Shown: positions 53,421-63,050, numbered from the stretch's first letter. The stretch is DNA of 64,000 nt from Candidatus Aalborgiella aggregata (GCA_016705065.1 JADIYY010000002.1:310001-374000), one strand, 5' to 3'. Program-made: numbers and translations. Notes: generated by a model from the sequence alone, not told the origin.

Positions 53421-55811
53421 ATGACTGCTGGTATGCAGCATATTTCCAGGTCTGCCAAGTTGGCAGTTATGGCGTGGCTGGCGTTTCTATTGGCTTGCGG
53501 CCTCATCATCAGTCGCAGCACATTCACCACTGATTTGTCCGCTTTTTTACCGCGCAGCCCTACGGCCGAGCAGCAGCTCTTGCTCGATCAAATACGCGAT
53601 GGCGTGGCTTCGCGCATCATTTTGGTCAACATTGATGGTGCTGATGCCAAAGAGCGCGCACAACTGTCAAAGCAATTGGCCAGCAGGCTGCGTCAAGACC
53701 CAGCGTTTGTGAGTGTACAAAATGGCGAACCTGTCAACACAGAACAAGATCGCGCCTACTTTTTTAACAACCGCTATTTGCTCAGTTCAGCCGTCACGCC
53801 GGCGCGCTTTGAAGTTGCAGGCTTGCGCGACGCTTTGAACGAAAGCGTGGACCTGCTGACATCTCCCGCTGGTTTGATGGTGAAATCCATATTGCCGCAA
53901 GACCCCAGCGGTGAAATGATGCATTTATTAGGGCAACTCACCAGTGCCAAACAACCGGCGTTATCTGAAGGCGTTTGGGCGTCACGCGATGGCAAACGTG
54001 CGGTGATGCTGGTGCAGACCAAAGCATCGGGTGCTGATACCGATGCACAAGAAGCAGCCATCAATCGCATTTCAAAAAACTTCAAGGACCTACAAACTGC
54101 CGCTTCAAAAGCCTCGTTGCAAATGACTGGCCCCAGCGTATTTGGCGTCAAAGCACGTGAGACGATTCATTCTGAAGTCACTTGGTTATCGATTCTCAGC
54201 ACGGTGTTGATAGCAGTGCTATTGTTAGCCGTTTACCGATCTGTATTGGCTTTGGGTTTGGGGTTTTTACCTGTGATCAGTGGTGCCTTGGCTGGCATTG
54301 CGGCTGTGAGTTTGGCCTTTGGCGCTGTTCATGGCATCACTTTGGGCTTTGGCACTGCGCTAATTGGTGAAGCAGTGGATTACTCTATTTATCTTTTTGT
54401 GCAATCGCGCCAAGGCACTGTTGCACACGCACAAAGACAAACACAATGGTTGAAACAATTTTGGCCTACCATACGTTTGGGTGTGCTGACGTCCATCGTC
54501 GGCTTTGCCGCTTTATTGTGGTCTGGCTTTCCTGGTTTGGCACAACTTGGTTTGTATTCCATTGCAGGCTTGATCACTGCGGCATTGGTCACCCGTTTTG
54601 TGCTACCGCATTTACTGCCTCAGCAATTTTCTATCCGTGAAGTTTCGAACTTAGGGCTGATTCTGAGCAAGCTTGTGCAAAAGGCAAATGCCATCAAATG
54701 GCCCGCGTTGATCGTCATTGCACTGGCCACCGCCGTAGTGGTGCAAAACCGCCAGCACATCTGGAATGACAAAATATCATCGCTCAGCCCCGTATCGCAA
54801 ACCGACATTCAATTGGATGCCAGTTTGCGCATGGATACGGGTGCACCCGATACACGCTATATCGTCGTGACCACGGGTATTAGCCGTGAAGATGTGCTGC
54901 AAAACAGTGAACGCATTGGCAATGTCCTGCAAACACACAAGGACGAAGGTTTGCTGGCCAGCTATGAAGCCCCTAGCCGGTATCTGCCAAGCCTTGCCAG
55001 TCAAAAACAAAGACAAGCCAGCTTACCCGATGTTGAAACTTTAAAACGAAATTTAACAGCAGCCAGCGTGGGATTGCCATTCAAGACCGATGTGTTTGCA
55101 CCTTTTTACAACGCCATTGAAAAAGCCAAAGCGCAGCCCTTGCTACAAGCCAGCGATTTGGCCAACACATCCATGCAAACAGCATTGGATGCCTTGCTAC
55201 TACAACAAGGTACACGTTGGAGTGCGCTTTTGCCGCTCACCGCCAACGCTAATAGCAGCATTGACGCCCAGCGACTGAATGCAGATTTGCAAGCTCTGAA
55301 CACAAACATGAATGCCAAAGCCATATTGGTCGATATGAAACTGGAGTCGGACCATTTGTATGCGGGGTATTTGTCCGAAGCCATCAAACTCTCTGTAGGG
55401 GGATTGCTGGCCATGGTTGTATTGCTGTTGGCTGTCACACGATCAGTGAAGCGTGTGTTGCGTCTGATGGTGCCTTTGCTGGCTGCCGTTATCACTGTGA
55501 CTGCAGGTTTAAGTTTGTTTGGGCAACAGCTGATTATTCTGCATTTGATTGGCTTGCTCTTGGTCGTTGCCGTAGGCTCTAACTATGCCCTGTTTTTTGA
55601 TTCACCCAAGCGCGATGTCATTTCTCCCAGCACCTTGACGTCGATGTTGGTTGCCAACATGACCACTGTCGCAGGGTTTGGTTTATTGGCATTTTCAAAG
55701 GTATCGATTTTGCAAGCCATGGGCGTTACAGTTGCGCCGGGTGTGGTATTGGCACTTTTGTATGCGGCCATTTTTGCGCCATCGTCTTCGCAAAAACAAC
55801 AGCCAATTTGA
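53421..55811 (+). CDS. MMPL/RND-type exporter of polyene cluster
   Basis: A 796-residue inner-membrane exporter with two repeats, each one helix, a large periplasmic domain and a five-helix bundle (helices near 20-40 and 255-400, then 445-465 and 655-790). Characteristic strings are SRSTFTTDLSAFLPRSPTAE and GTALIGEAVDYSIYLFVQSR. It would pass the product to the LolA-like carrier. The ATG at 53421 is chosen; a TTG at 53400 is possible. The next gene starts on its stop codon. Confidence 0.85.
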   Translation: MTAGMQHISRSAKLAVMAWLAFLLACGLIISRSTFTTDLSAFLPRSPTAEQQLLLDQIRDGVASRIILVNIDGADAKERAQLSKQLASRLRQDPAFVSVQNGEPVNTEQDRAYFFNNRYLLSSAVTPARFEVAGLRDALNESVDLLTSPAGLMVKSILPQDPSGEMMHLLGQLTSAKQPALSEGVWASRDGKRAVMLVQTKASGADTDAQEAAINRISKNFKDLQTAASKASLQMTGPSVFGVKARETIHSEVTWLSILSTVLIAVLLLAVYRSVLALGLGFLPVISGALAGIAAVSLAFGAVHGITLGFGTALIGEAVDYSIYLFVQSRQGTVAHAQRQTQWLKQFWPTIRLGVLTSIVGFAALLWSGFPGLAQLGLYSIAGLITAALVTRFVLPHLLPQQFSIREVSNLGLILSKLVQKANAIKWPALIVIALATAVVVQNRQHIWNDKISSLSPVSQTDIQLDASLRMDTGAPDTRYIVVTTGISREDVLQNSERIGNVLQTHKDEGLLASYEAPSRYLPSLASQKQRQASLPDVETLKRNLTAASVGLPFKTDVFAPFYNAIEKAKAQPLLQASDLANTSMQTALDALLLQQGTRWSALLPLTANANSSIDAQRLNADLQALNTNMNAKAILVDMKLESDHLYAGYLSEAIKLSVGGLLAMVVLLLAVTRSVKRVLRLMVPLLAAVITVTAGLSLFGQQLIILHLIGLLLVVAVGSNYALFFDSPKRDVISPSTLTSMLVANMTTVAGFGLLAFSKVSILQAMGVTVAPGVVLALLYAAIFAPSSSQKQQPI

Positions 55812-56632
55812 TGCCGATGCACCTCATTCAATCGCTTTGGCAGGGTACTCAATTTGTGCGGGCATCATTGCTACTGCATGGTGTTGTGCTGATAGCTACA
55901 TTGATTTGGCCAGAGCAGTGGTTCACCAGTTTAACTTTGTTAGCTTTGAACCACCTCATCATTGCCATCGTCGGCATGCTGCCACGCAGCACATGGTTGG
56001 GCAGCAACATCACGCGCTTACCTGACGCCGCCGCTCAGCGCCAAGAGATAGCACTGACGATTGACGATGGTCCTGACCCCGAAGTCACCCCACGAGTTTT
56101 GGATTTACTGGCCGAGCACAACATTGCTGCAACCTTTTTCATCATTGGCGATAAAGCAGAGCGCTACCCCGAACTGTGCAAAGAAATTGTGCAACGCGGC
56201 CACGATATTGAAAACCACACGCAAAGCCACCAGCATCATTTTGCTTTCTTGGGACCCGATGGCTTCAAGAAAGAACTACAAACAGCACAAGCTACCTTGA
56301 CAGCCATCACGGGTCGTGCCCCTTCATTCTTTAGAGCCCCCGCTGGTAATCGAAACCCTTTTTTAGAACCTGTTTTGAATCAGTTGGGTTTGAAGTTGGT
56401 GAGCTGGTCTTTGCGTGGCTTTGACACTCAAACGGGCAACGTTGAACGCGTGAAACGACGCTTACTTGCCAGCCTGCAAGCGGGTGCCATTGTGTTGCTG
56501 CATGACGGCAATGCGGCTCGCACACAAAACAAAAGTGCGGTGATATTGGAAGTCCTGCCAGCCTTCATTCAAGCAGCGCAAGATGCGCAATTGCGTTTTG
56601 TCACACTGCGCCAAGCACAAAGTTCGTCTTAA
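55811..56632 (+). CDS. Polysaccharide deacetylase (NodB) with N-terminal membrane anchor
   Basis: The 273-residue protein starts with two hydrophobic segments (about 18-35 and 38-55), then a NodB domain with TIDDGPDPEVTP (catalytic and metal Asp), the metal-binding HTQSHQHH, and FFRAPAGNRNP and LVSWSLRGFD. All catalytic motifs are intact. It overlaps the exporter stop (TGATG) and so belongs to the operon. I do not know of an established step for this enzyme in aryl polyene synthesis. It may remove an acetyl or acyl group from a sugar headgroup (inference). Confidence 0.82.
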   Translation: MPMHLIQSLWQGTQFVRASLLLHGVVLIATLIWPEQWFTSLTLLALNHLIIAIVGMLPRSTWLGSNITRLPDAAAQRQEIALTIDDGPDPEVTPRVLDLLAEHNIAATFFIIGDKAERYPELCKEIVQRGHDIENHTQSHQHHFAFLGPDGFKKELQTAQATLTAITGRAPSFFRAPAGNRNPFLEPVLNQLGLKLVSWSLRGFDTQTGNVERVKRRLLASLQAGAIVLLHDGNAARTQNKSAVILEVLPAFIQAAQDAQLRFVTLRQAQSSS

Positions 56633-56634
56633 GC

Positions 56635-57336
56635 ATGCCGAATAAGCTTCAAAAGACGAACCAACCAGCTGTACCACTAACATGGTATGCCAATGTGTTG
56701 CATCACTTGACACAACATATGTGGCACAAAGCCACTGGTACGACAGTTTTCATCACCGGTTTTTTTTGGATTTACCTTTATTTGCTGAAAAACCCGGCAT
56801 TTGCCACGACGGAAATGCCCATCACATGGGTTGATACTTGGATCAAGTTTCAAGCTTGGGCCATGCCTGTTTACTTATCGCTGTGGTTTTATGTTTCATT
56901 ACCCCCAGCTTTGCTGGCAACGCGACGCGAACTGTATCGGTATGCTTTTGCAATAGGTGTCACCTGTAGCATCGGTTTAATCATTTTTTATTTTTGGCCA
57001 ACGACAGTGCCAAATTTGAGTGAAACACGGACCATGCATGCCAGTGTTGAATTTTTGAAAAGCATTGACGCATCAGGAAATGCCTGTCCTTCCTTGCATG
57101 TCGCGACGGCTTTGTTCTCTGCCATTTGGCTGCATGTCATTTTGCGCAATTTCGCATCGCCAACTTGGGTATTGATGTTGAACTGGATTTGGTGCCTCGG
57201 AATTCTTTACTCCACATTGGCTGTCAGGCAGCATGTTTTGGTCGATGTACTCGCCGGTATTCTTTTAGGCGCTTTAGGTGCTTTTGTTTCGCTTTCGTTT
57301 TCACTGAAATACCAGCGAAAATTGCGAATAGAATGA
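56635..57336 (+). CDS. PAP2-superfamily membrane phosphatase
   Basis: A 233-residue membrane protein with five or six helices and the PAP2 phosphatase motifs CPSLHVATAL (near 143-152) and VRQHVLVDVLAG (near 189-200). The third Lys-containing motif is not obvious, as in the PAP2-3 subgroup related to inositol-phosphoceramide synthases. It could dephosphorylate or transfer a lipid phosphate headgroup. It starts two bases after the deacetylase stop, so the two are probably co-translated. Confidence 0.8.
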   Translation: MPNKLQKTNQPAVPLTWYANVLHHLTQHMWHKATGTTVFITGFFWIYLYLLKNPAFATTEMPITWVDTWIKFQAWAMPVYLSLWFYVSLPPALLATRRELYRYAFAIGVTCSIGLIIFYFWPTTVPNLSETRTMHASVEFLKSIDASGNACPSLHVATALFSAIWLHVILRNFASPTWVLMLNWIWCLGILYSTLAVRQHVLVDVLAGILLGALGAFVSLSFSLKYQRKLRIE

Positions 57337-57368
57337 ACGCCAAAATGAACGTCTAAATTAATGTTCGG

Positions 57369-58580
57369 ATGAAATCTCGAATGAATCCCCTTTACCTTTC
57401 AAGCTACACCGCCACCAGTGCGCTGGGGCATGGACTTGCTCAAACTCAAGACGCGTTAAAGCAAAGTCGTAGCCATCTGGTTCCGTGTGCCTTTGATGAT
57501 GTGGATTTGAATACCTTCATTGGAAAAGTGAAAGGTGTGGAGGAAGTTTCCTTACCTGTGCATTTAAGTCGATTCAACTGTCGCAACAACCAATTGGCGC
57601 AACTGGGTTTAACACAAGATGGATTTGAAGATGCGGTTCGTGCCGCCATTGCACGCTATGGCAATCAACGTGTAGGTGTGTTTTTGGGCACCAGTACCGC
57701 TGGCATTCTGCAAACTGAATTGGCTTACCGCAGACGCGATGCCACCTCGGGCGCTTTGCCACCCGATTTTATTTATGGCACCACGCACAACACTTACTCG
57801 GTGGCTGATTTCACGCGTTCGTATTTTGATTTGGAAGGCCCAGCCGTTGTGATTTCTTCGGCATGCTCATCCAGCGCCAAAGTATTCAGCACAGCACGCA
57901 GAATGTTGGATGCAGGCTTGATTGATGCCGCCATCGTGGGTGGTGTGGACACTTTGTGTTTGACCACCTTGTATGGCTTTAACTCTTTACAACTCATATC
58001 AGAGCAAGTTTGCCGACCGTTTGATGTGAATCGCAATGGCATTTCAATTGGTGAAGCAGCCGCTTTTGCCTTAGTAGAACGTGTGCCAACCGATATGAAT
58101 GCAGATGCCATTTTGTTATTGGGAATCGGTGAGTCCAGCGATGCCTACCACATGTCATCACCGCACCCCGAAGGTTTGGGCGCCAGCATGGCCATGCAAT
58201 TTGCACTGGATGCGGCTGGATTAAAACCTTCCGACATTGACTACATCAACTTGCATGGCACAGCCACCCAAAGCAACGATGCGGCGGAAGGCAAAGCCGT
58301 GCACCAGATATTTGGGTCCAACACGCCGTGCAGCTCTACCAAGGGCGCAACCGGGCATACATTGGGTGCGGCTGGCGGTTTGGAAGCAGTCATCAGTGCA
58401 CTGGCTCTGCAAAACAATTTCATGCCTGCGGGCTTGAATGTGAACCAACTTGACCCTGCGACGCCGATTCAATATTTACTGAAGAACCAATCTGCACCCG
58501 TTCAATATGTATTAAGCAACTCGTTTGGCTTTGGTGGTACCAACTGCAGTCTTATTTTTGGCAAGGTAACCAAAGCATGA
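57369..58580 (+). CDS. Beta-ketoacyl-ACP synthase of polyene cluster
   Basis: The condensing enzyme elongates the polyene. In 403 residues the catalytic triad is present: Cys in VISSACSSSAKV (near 163), His in NLHGTATQSND and His in KGATGHTLGAAGG, plus SFGFGGTNCSL at the end. An ATG at 57381 is an alternative start. It is translated just before the chain-length-factor-like gene, with which it likely forms a heterodimer. It is distinct from fabB at 41.6 kb. Confidence 0.9.
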   Translation: MKSRMNPLYLSSYTATSALGHGLAQTQDALKQSRSHLVPCAFDDVDLNTFIGKVKGVEEVSLPVHLSRFNCRNNQLAQLGLTQDGFEDAVRAAIARYGNQRVGVFLGTSTAGILQTELAYRRRDATSGALPPDFIYGTTHNTYSVADFTRSYFDLEGPAVVISSACSSSAKVFSTARRMLDAGLIDAAIVGGVDTLCLTTLYGFNSLQLISEQVCRPFDVNRNGISIGEAAAFALVERVPTDMNADAILLLGIGESSDAYHMSSPHPEGLGASMAMQFALDAAGLKPSDIDYINLHGTATQSNDAAEGKAVHQIFGSNTPCSSTKGATGHTLGAAGGLEAVISALALQNNFMPAGLNVNQLDPATPIQYLLKNQSAPVQYVLSNSFGFGGTNCSLIFGKVTKA

Positions 58581-59392
58581 AACTGACTACATACATCGAG
58601 GGCACCAGTCTGATAGGCCCAGCTTTCGCTGATTGGGCATCAGCACAACCAGTCTTACTCGGGCAACAAGCTTATATCGCCAGCAAAACAGTGCTGCCGG
58701 CACCTGCTGTTTTGCCGCCTGCAGAGCGCCGCCGTACAGGCGCAATTGTCAAACTGAGTCTGGCAGTTGGCATCGCTGCATGCGAAGATGCCCAGCAAGA
58801 CCCCAAAACATTGCCCTGCGTTTACACATCATCCAGTGGCGATGGCGATAACTGCCACGCCATTTGCGAAGCCTTGGCATCATCCGACCGCGCCATTTCA
58901 CCGACCCGATTTCACAATTCTGTGCATAACGCGGCACCCGGTTATTGGGGCATTGCCACTGGCGCGATGACCAATGTATCTGTGCTGTGCGCGTTTGATG
59001 GCAGTTTTGGGGCAGGTTTACTTGAATCGCTGGCGCAGGTTGTGGCGGATCAAACTGCAGTTTTATTGATTGCGGCCGATTCCCCTTACCCCGAGCCCTT
59101 GCAAAGCGCCCGACCATTGGCTGATGCGTTGGGCATTGGTTTGGTATTCAAACCCAAACGCACTGCCAATTCGCGCGTGCAAATCGACATCAGCTTGACA
59201 CATTCGCCCGCCAGCCACATGGCAAACGTTGCACTGGAACATTTGCGTTTGCATATACCAGCTGCGCGTGGCTTGCCATTGTTGCAAGCGATTGCGCAAG
59301 TTCAGCAAAGTAATGCAACTCAATCATTGGTGCTGGATTACTTAGACAATTGCCAAATAGCTGTCACCGTCACACCATGTCAGGGCACGTAG
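58577..59392 (+). CDS. Chain-length-factor-like ketosynthase partner
   Basis: A 271-residue protein with only the N-terminal half of a ketosynthase fold (PAERRRTGAIVKLSLAVG, SSSGDGDNCHAICEAL, TRFHNSVHNAAPGYWGIA). It has no active-site Cys in the expected place. This matches the PF13723-type partner (ApeC-like) that sets chain length in aryl polyene synthases. Its start overlaps the ketosynthase stop by ATGA. Confidence 0.87.
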   Translation: MKLTTYIEGTSLIGPAFADWASAQPVLLGQQAYIASKTVLPAPAVLPPAERRRTGAIVKLSLAVGIAACEDAQQDPKTLPCVYTSSSGDGDNCHAICEALASSDRAISPTRFHNSVHNAAPGYWGIATGAMTNVSVLCAFDGSFGAGLLESLAQVVADQTAVLLIAADSPYPEPLQSARPLADALGIGLVFKPKRTANSRVQIDISLTHSPASHMANVALEHLRLHIPAARGLPLLQAIAQVQQSNATQSLVLDYLDNCQIAVTVTPCQGT

Positions 59393-59847
59393 ATACAAAC
59401 ACGGCAGGTACTTTGCCTTTGTCGCACGAATGGATTGCTGCGCGCATTCCACACAGTGGCGACATGTGTTTGCTCAACAGTGTGCTGTCATGGGATGCTG
59501 ACCACATTCACTGCGATGCCAACAGCCACCGACAACTGAGCAACCCCCTGCGATTACAGAACCAACTCAGCAGCGTGTGCGGTGTAGAGTACGCGGCACA
59601 AGCCATGGCAGTGCATGGCGCTTTGATTGCGCCCACAGACAACACCAACCCACGCGTTGGTTATTTGGTCAGCATTCGCAATACCCAGTTTGAAGTGCCA
59701 CGCTTAGATGACATTCAATCCGATCTACAGATTCACGCAGAATGTTTAACTGCCAACGAACACAATTTGATGTACGAATTCAAAATCATGGCTAATCAAC
59801 ACCTGCTCTTAAGTGGTCGTGCAGCCGTTGTGCTCAACACCATTTGA
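59377..59847 (+). CDS. ApeP-like 3-hydroxyacyl-ACP dehydratase
   Basis: A 156-residue hot-dog protein (IPHSGDMCLLNSVLSWDADH, GVEYAAQAMAVHGAL, LLSGRAAVVL) of the class called ApeP in E. coli clusters, thought to pair with the ApeI-like enzyme at 51520. The ATG at 59377 lies inside the previous gene's end (16-base overlap). Two dehydratases in one cluster are normal for aryl polyenes. Confidence 0.83.
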   Translation: MSGHVDTNTAGTLPLSHEWIAARIPHSGDMCLLNSVLSWDADHIHCDANSHRQLSNPLRLQNQLSSVCGVEYAAQAMAVHGALIAPTDNTNPRVGYLVSIRNTQFEVPRLDDIQSDLQIHAECLTANEHNLMYEFKIMANQHLLLSGRAAVVLNTI

Positions 59848-59883
59848 ATTCAATACAAGAAACGGCAAAAGGAAATTGACACC

Positions 59884-60615
59884 ATGCAAACCAGCAAAAT
59901 AAGCGCACTGGTCACTGGCGGCAGTGGCGGTATCGGAGCAGAAATCTGCCAGCGCTTGGCACGTGATGGCTACCATGTTTATGTGCATGCCAACACCGCC
60001 CTTGATAAAGCACAAGCCGTGGTTGAAAGCATCCAAAGCCAAGGCGGTTCTGCCCAAGCTCTGGCTTTTGATGTGACAAACGCTGAAGCTGTTGCCCAAG
60101 TTTTGTTACCCATCCTTGAAGAATCGCCCATCCAAATCTTGGTCAACAACGCTGGTATTCATGACGATGCTGTCTTTCCAGGCATGCAAGCTGAACAATG
60201 GCACAAAGTAATCAATGTTTCGGTCAATGGCTTTTTTAACGTCACCCACGCTTTGATGATGCCCATGATCAAAACGCGCTGGGGGCGCATCATTAATGTG
60301 TCATCCGTCGCTGCCATTACTGGCAACCGTGGGCAAGTGAATTATTCAGCCGCCAAAGGCGCTTTGCATTCAGCCACCAAATCGTTGGCTCTGGAAGTCG
60401 CCAGCCGCAGCATCACTGTCAATGCGGTGGCGCCTGGCATCATAGCCACCAGCATGACAGCAGATGTCTTCAGCAAAGACGACATTGCCAAAATCGTGCC
60501 CATGAAACGCGCTGGCACCGCCACCGAAGTGGCCGATTTGATTGGCTTTTTGGCATCCAAGCAATCTGCCTACATCACTGGCCAAATCATCTCCATCAAT
60601 GGCGGCATGGCATAA
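59884..60615 (+). CDS. FabG-like 3-oxoacyl-ACP reductase of polyene cluster
   Basis: The 243-residue short-chain dehydrogenase uses NAD(P)H to reduce the ketoacyl intermediate. Motifs are VTGGSGGIGAEI (cofactor), NNAGI, and the catalytic Ser/Tyr/Lys in NVSSVAAITGNRGQVNYSAA then KGAL. It has a ribosome binding site (AAAGGAAATTGACACC) and is the last gene of the cluster; repeat G follows. A second ketosynthase often found after this gene in other clusters is absent. Confidence 0.9.
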   Translation: MQTSKISALVTGGSGGIGAEICQRLARDGYHVYVHANTALDKAQAVVESIQSQGGSAQALAFDVTNAEAVAQVLLPILEESPIQILVNNAGIHDDAVFPGMQAEQWHKVINVSVNGFFNVTHALMMPMIKTRWGRIINVSSVAAITGNRGQVNYSAAKGALHSATKSLALEVASRSITVNAVAPGIIATSMTADVFSKDDIAKIVPMKRAGTATEVADLIGFLASKQSAYITGQIISINGGMA

Positions 60616-60625
60616 ATATTGGTCA

Positions 60626-60680
60626 AATTGACCTCTAGCCGTTTTATTTATTGCCTATTGTGCTATGTTATTTATAGCAA
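60626..60680 (+). repeat. Interspersed repeat, copy G (GACCTCTAGCCG subtype)
   Basis: Reads AATTGACCTCTAGCCGTTTT, then ATTTATTGCCTATTGTGCTA and TGTTATTTATAGCA. It follows the last polyene gene, so that cluster is bracketed by copies F and G, in opposite orientation. Confidence 0.8.
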
Positions 60681-60826
60681 TTTATAGATATTTGTAACTT
60701 AAACGCCCAAGCGCATCAGCAGGTGGTGGCAGAGCAGTTTCCTATAGGATAATTAGCCATTCGTTGGGTTCAACACGAGCCAAACTATCCAAAGTAACAA
60801 CCGTTCATCAAGGGGAGCAAACCACC

Positions 60827-61273
60827 ATGGCATCAGTCAACAAAGTCATTCTTTTGGGAAATTGTGGGCGCGACCCTGAAATTCGCTATTTACCTAGCGG
60901 TCAAGCGGTTGCCAATATCAGCATTGCCACCACCAGCCGCCGCAAAGACAAAAACACTGGCGAAAACATCGAAAGCACTGAATGGCACCGCGTCACATTC
61001 TTTGACAAACTTGCTGAAATCGTGGGCGAATACGTTAAAAAAGGCAATCCACTTTATGTGGAGGGCCGTTTGAAATACGGCAAATTCACGACTAAAGAAG
61101 GCCACGAACAAAACACCTGCGACATTGTGGCAGACAGCATGCAACTCCTAGGCAGCCGCCAAGGCAGTGGTGAGCCATCTGCGCCACGCCAGCAAGCAAC
61201 TCCCGCACAACGCCCAGCCGCCGCCAAACCGGCCAGCGGCTTTGAAGACATGGATGACGATATTCCGTTTTGA
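60827..61273 (+). CDS. ssb: Single-stranded DNA-binding protein
   Basis: Essential for DNA replication and repair. The 148-residue protein starts MASVNKVILLGNCGRDPEIR (ATG at 60827, with AAGGGGAG upstream), has the OB-fold core ending around residue 105, a short Gln/Ala/Pro linker and the protein-interaction tail DMDDDIPF. The linker is rather short. It is upstream of argS on the same strand. Confidence 0.96.
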   Translation: MASVNKVILLGNCGRDPEIRYLPSGQAVANISIATTSRRKDKNTGENIESTEWHRVTFFDKLAEIVGEYVKKGNPLYVEGRLKYGKFTTKEGHEQNTCDIVADSMQLLGSRQGSGEPSAPRQQATPAQRPAAAKPASGFEDMDDDIPF

Positions 61274-61340
61274 ATTCAAGTTCATTCATAGCTTTGAATG
61301 ATCCATTGATCCCGTTTTATTTTTCCTGAATCCGAACTGA

Positions 61341-63050
61341 ATGCTCGCCATCAAACAAAATTTGCTCACCGCCTTAGCTACTGAGCTAGAGACTCTTTTG
61401 CCGGGAGCGGGTGCGCGCGCGGCTTTTGAATCGCCCAAAGTTGCCGCACATGGTGATTTCGCCTCCACGGCAGCCATGCAATTGGCCAAACCTTTGGGCA
61501 AGAACCCACGGCAAGTGGCAGAAGCTTTGCGTGAATCGCTACTTAAAACCGCGGTTTACTGCCAATGGGTTGAAGCCATTGACATTGCAGGCCCTGGGTA
61601 CATGAACATCAAGCTCAAACCCGCTGCCAAACAAGAAGTGTTGCGCGAAATTTTGTCTGCCAAAAATACTTTTGGCAATCAAGTACCACTGCATAAAAAA
61701 ATGATGGTGGAATTCGTATCTGCCAATCCGACTGGCCCTTTGCACGTAGGTCATGGCAGGCAAGCCGCATTGGGCGATACGATTTGCAACCTTTACCAAA
61801 CCCAAGGCTGGGATGTTTACCGCGAGTTTTACTATAACGACGCCGGAGTACAAATTGCCACTTTGACCACCAGTACGCAATTGCGCGGCAAAGGTGTCAA
61901 ACCTGGCGATAAAGATTGGCCAGAAGCGTCTTACGCTGGCGAATACATTGCCGATATTGCTGCAGATTTCATAGCAAAAAAGACGGTTCAAGCAGATGAC
62001 CGCAGCACCACCGCATCGGGTGATTTGGACGATGCGGCTTCCGTGCGCGAATTTGCCGTGGCTTATTTGCGCCGTGAACAAGATTTAGATTTGCAGGCCT
62101 TTTCTGTCATATTTGATAACTATTATTTAGAGTCAAGCTTGTATTCAGACGGCTTGGTGGACAAAGCCGTTGCCCTGTTGCAAGCGGCTGGCAAAACCTA
62201 TGAACAAGACGGTGCACTTTGGCTCAAATCCACTGATTACGGTGATGACAAAGACCGTGTGATGAGGAAGTCTGCCCCTACAGATGCGCCTGATCAAGCA
62301 CCGCAGTACACCTACTTTGTACCAGATGTGGCTTACCACATCACCAAATGGCAACGTGGTTTCGCCAAAGCCGTGAACATACAAGGCACCGACCACCACG
62401 GCACCATTGCCCGTGTGCGCGCCGGCTTGCAAGCCGCCAACGTCGGCATACCGCAAGGCTACCCTGACTACGTGCTGCACACCATGGTGCGCGTGATGAA
62501 GGGCGGTGAAGAGGTCAAAATTTCCAAGCGTGCAGGCTCTTACGTGACCCTGCGGGATTTGATTGAATGGACCAGCAAAGACGCGGTGCGCTTCTTTTTA
62601 CTCAGCCGCAAACCCGATACAGAATACATTTTTGATGTGGATTTGGCAGTTGCCAAGAACAACGACAACCCTGTTTACTACGTGCAATACGCGCATGCGC
62701 GAATTTGCTCTGTTTTGAATACATGGACGGGTAGCGATAGCAGCAAATTGAGCCTACTAACTAACGCTGACCTCAGCCCATTGACCAGCCCGCAAGCATT
62801 GGCTTTGATGCTGCAACTGGCCAAATACCCTGAGATGCTGACCAGTGCCGCGCATGATTTTGCACCGCATGATGTGACTTTTTACCTACGCGACTTGGCA
62901 GCTTGTTACCACAGCTACTATGATGCTGAGAGAATATTGGTTGATGACGAACAGGTGAAACTCGCACGCTTGTCCTTGGTAGCCGCAACGGCACAGGTGA
63001 TACGCAACGGTTTGGCTGTTTTGGGTGTGAGTGCACCTGAGAAAATGTGA
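61341..63050 (+). CDS. argS: Arginyl-tRNA synthetase
   Basis: Charges tRNA-Arg. The 569-residue class I synthetase has the HIGH-type motif NPTGPLHVGHGRQ (near 131-143), the KMSKS-like VKISKRAGSY, and the arginine-specific N-terminal Add-1 domain (residues 1-90) and C-terminal anticodon-binding domain (CYHSYYDAERIL). It is followed by the SPOR gene with 59 bases between, the usual order in Burkholderiales. Confidence 0.96.
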   Translation: MLAIKQNLLTALATELETLLPGAGARAAFESPKVAAHGDFASTAAMQLAKPLGKNPRQVAEALRESLLKTAVYCQWVEAIDIAGPGYMNIKLKPAAKQEVLREILSAKNTFGNQVPLHKKMMVEFVSANPTGPLHVGHGRQAALGDTICNLYQTQGWDVYREFYYNDAGVQIATLTTSTQLRGKGVKPGDKDWPEASYAGEYIADIAADFIAKKTVQADDRSTTASGDLDDAASVREFAVAYLRREQDLDLQAFSVIFDNYYLESSLYSDGLVDKAVALLQAAGKTYEQDGALWLKSTDYGDDKDRVMRKSAPTDAPDQAPQYTYFVPDVAYHITKWQRGFAKAVNIQGTDHHGTIARVRAGLQAANVGIPQGYPDYVLHTMVRVMKGGEEVKISKRAGSYVTLRDLIEWTSKDAVRFFLLSRKPDTEYIFDVDLAVAKNNDNPVYYVQYAHARICSVLNTWTGSDSSKLSLLTNADLSPLTSPQALALMLQLAKYPEMLTSAAHDFAPHDVTFYLRDLAACYHSYYDAERILVDDEQVKLARLSLVAATAQVIRNGLAVLGVSAPEKM

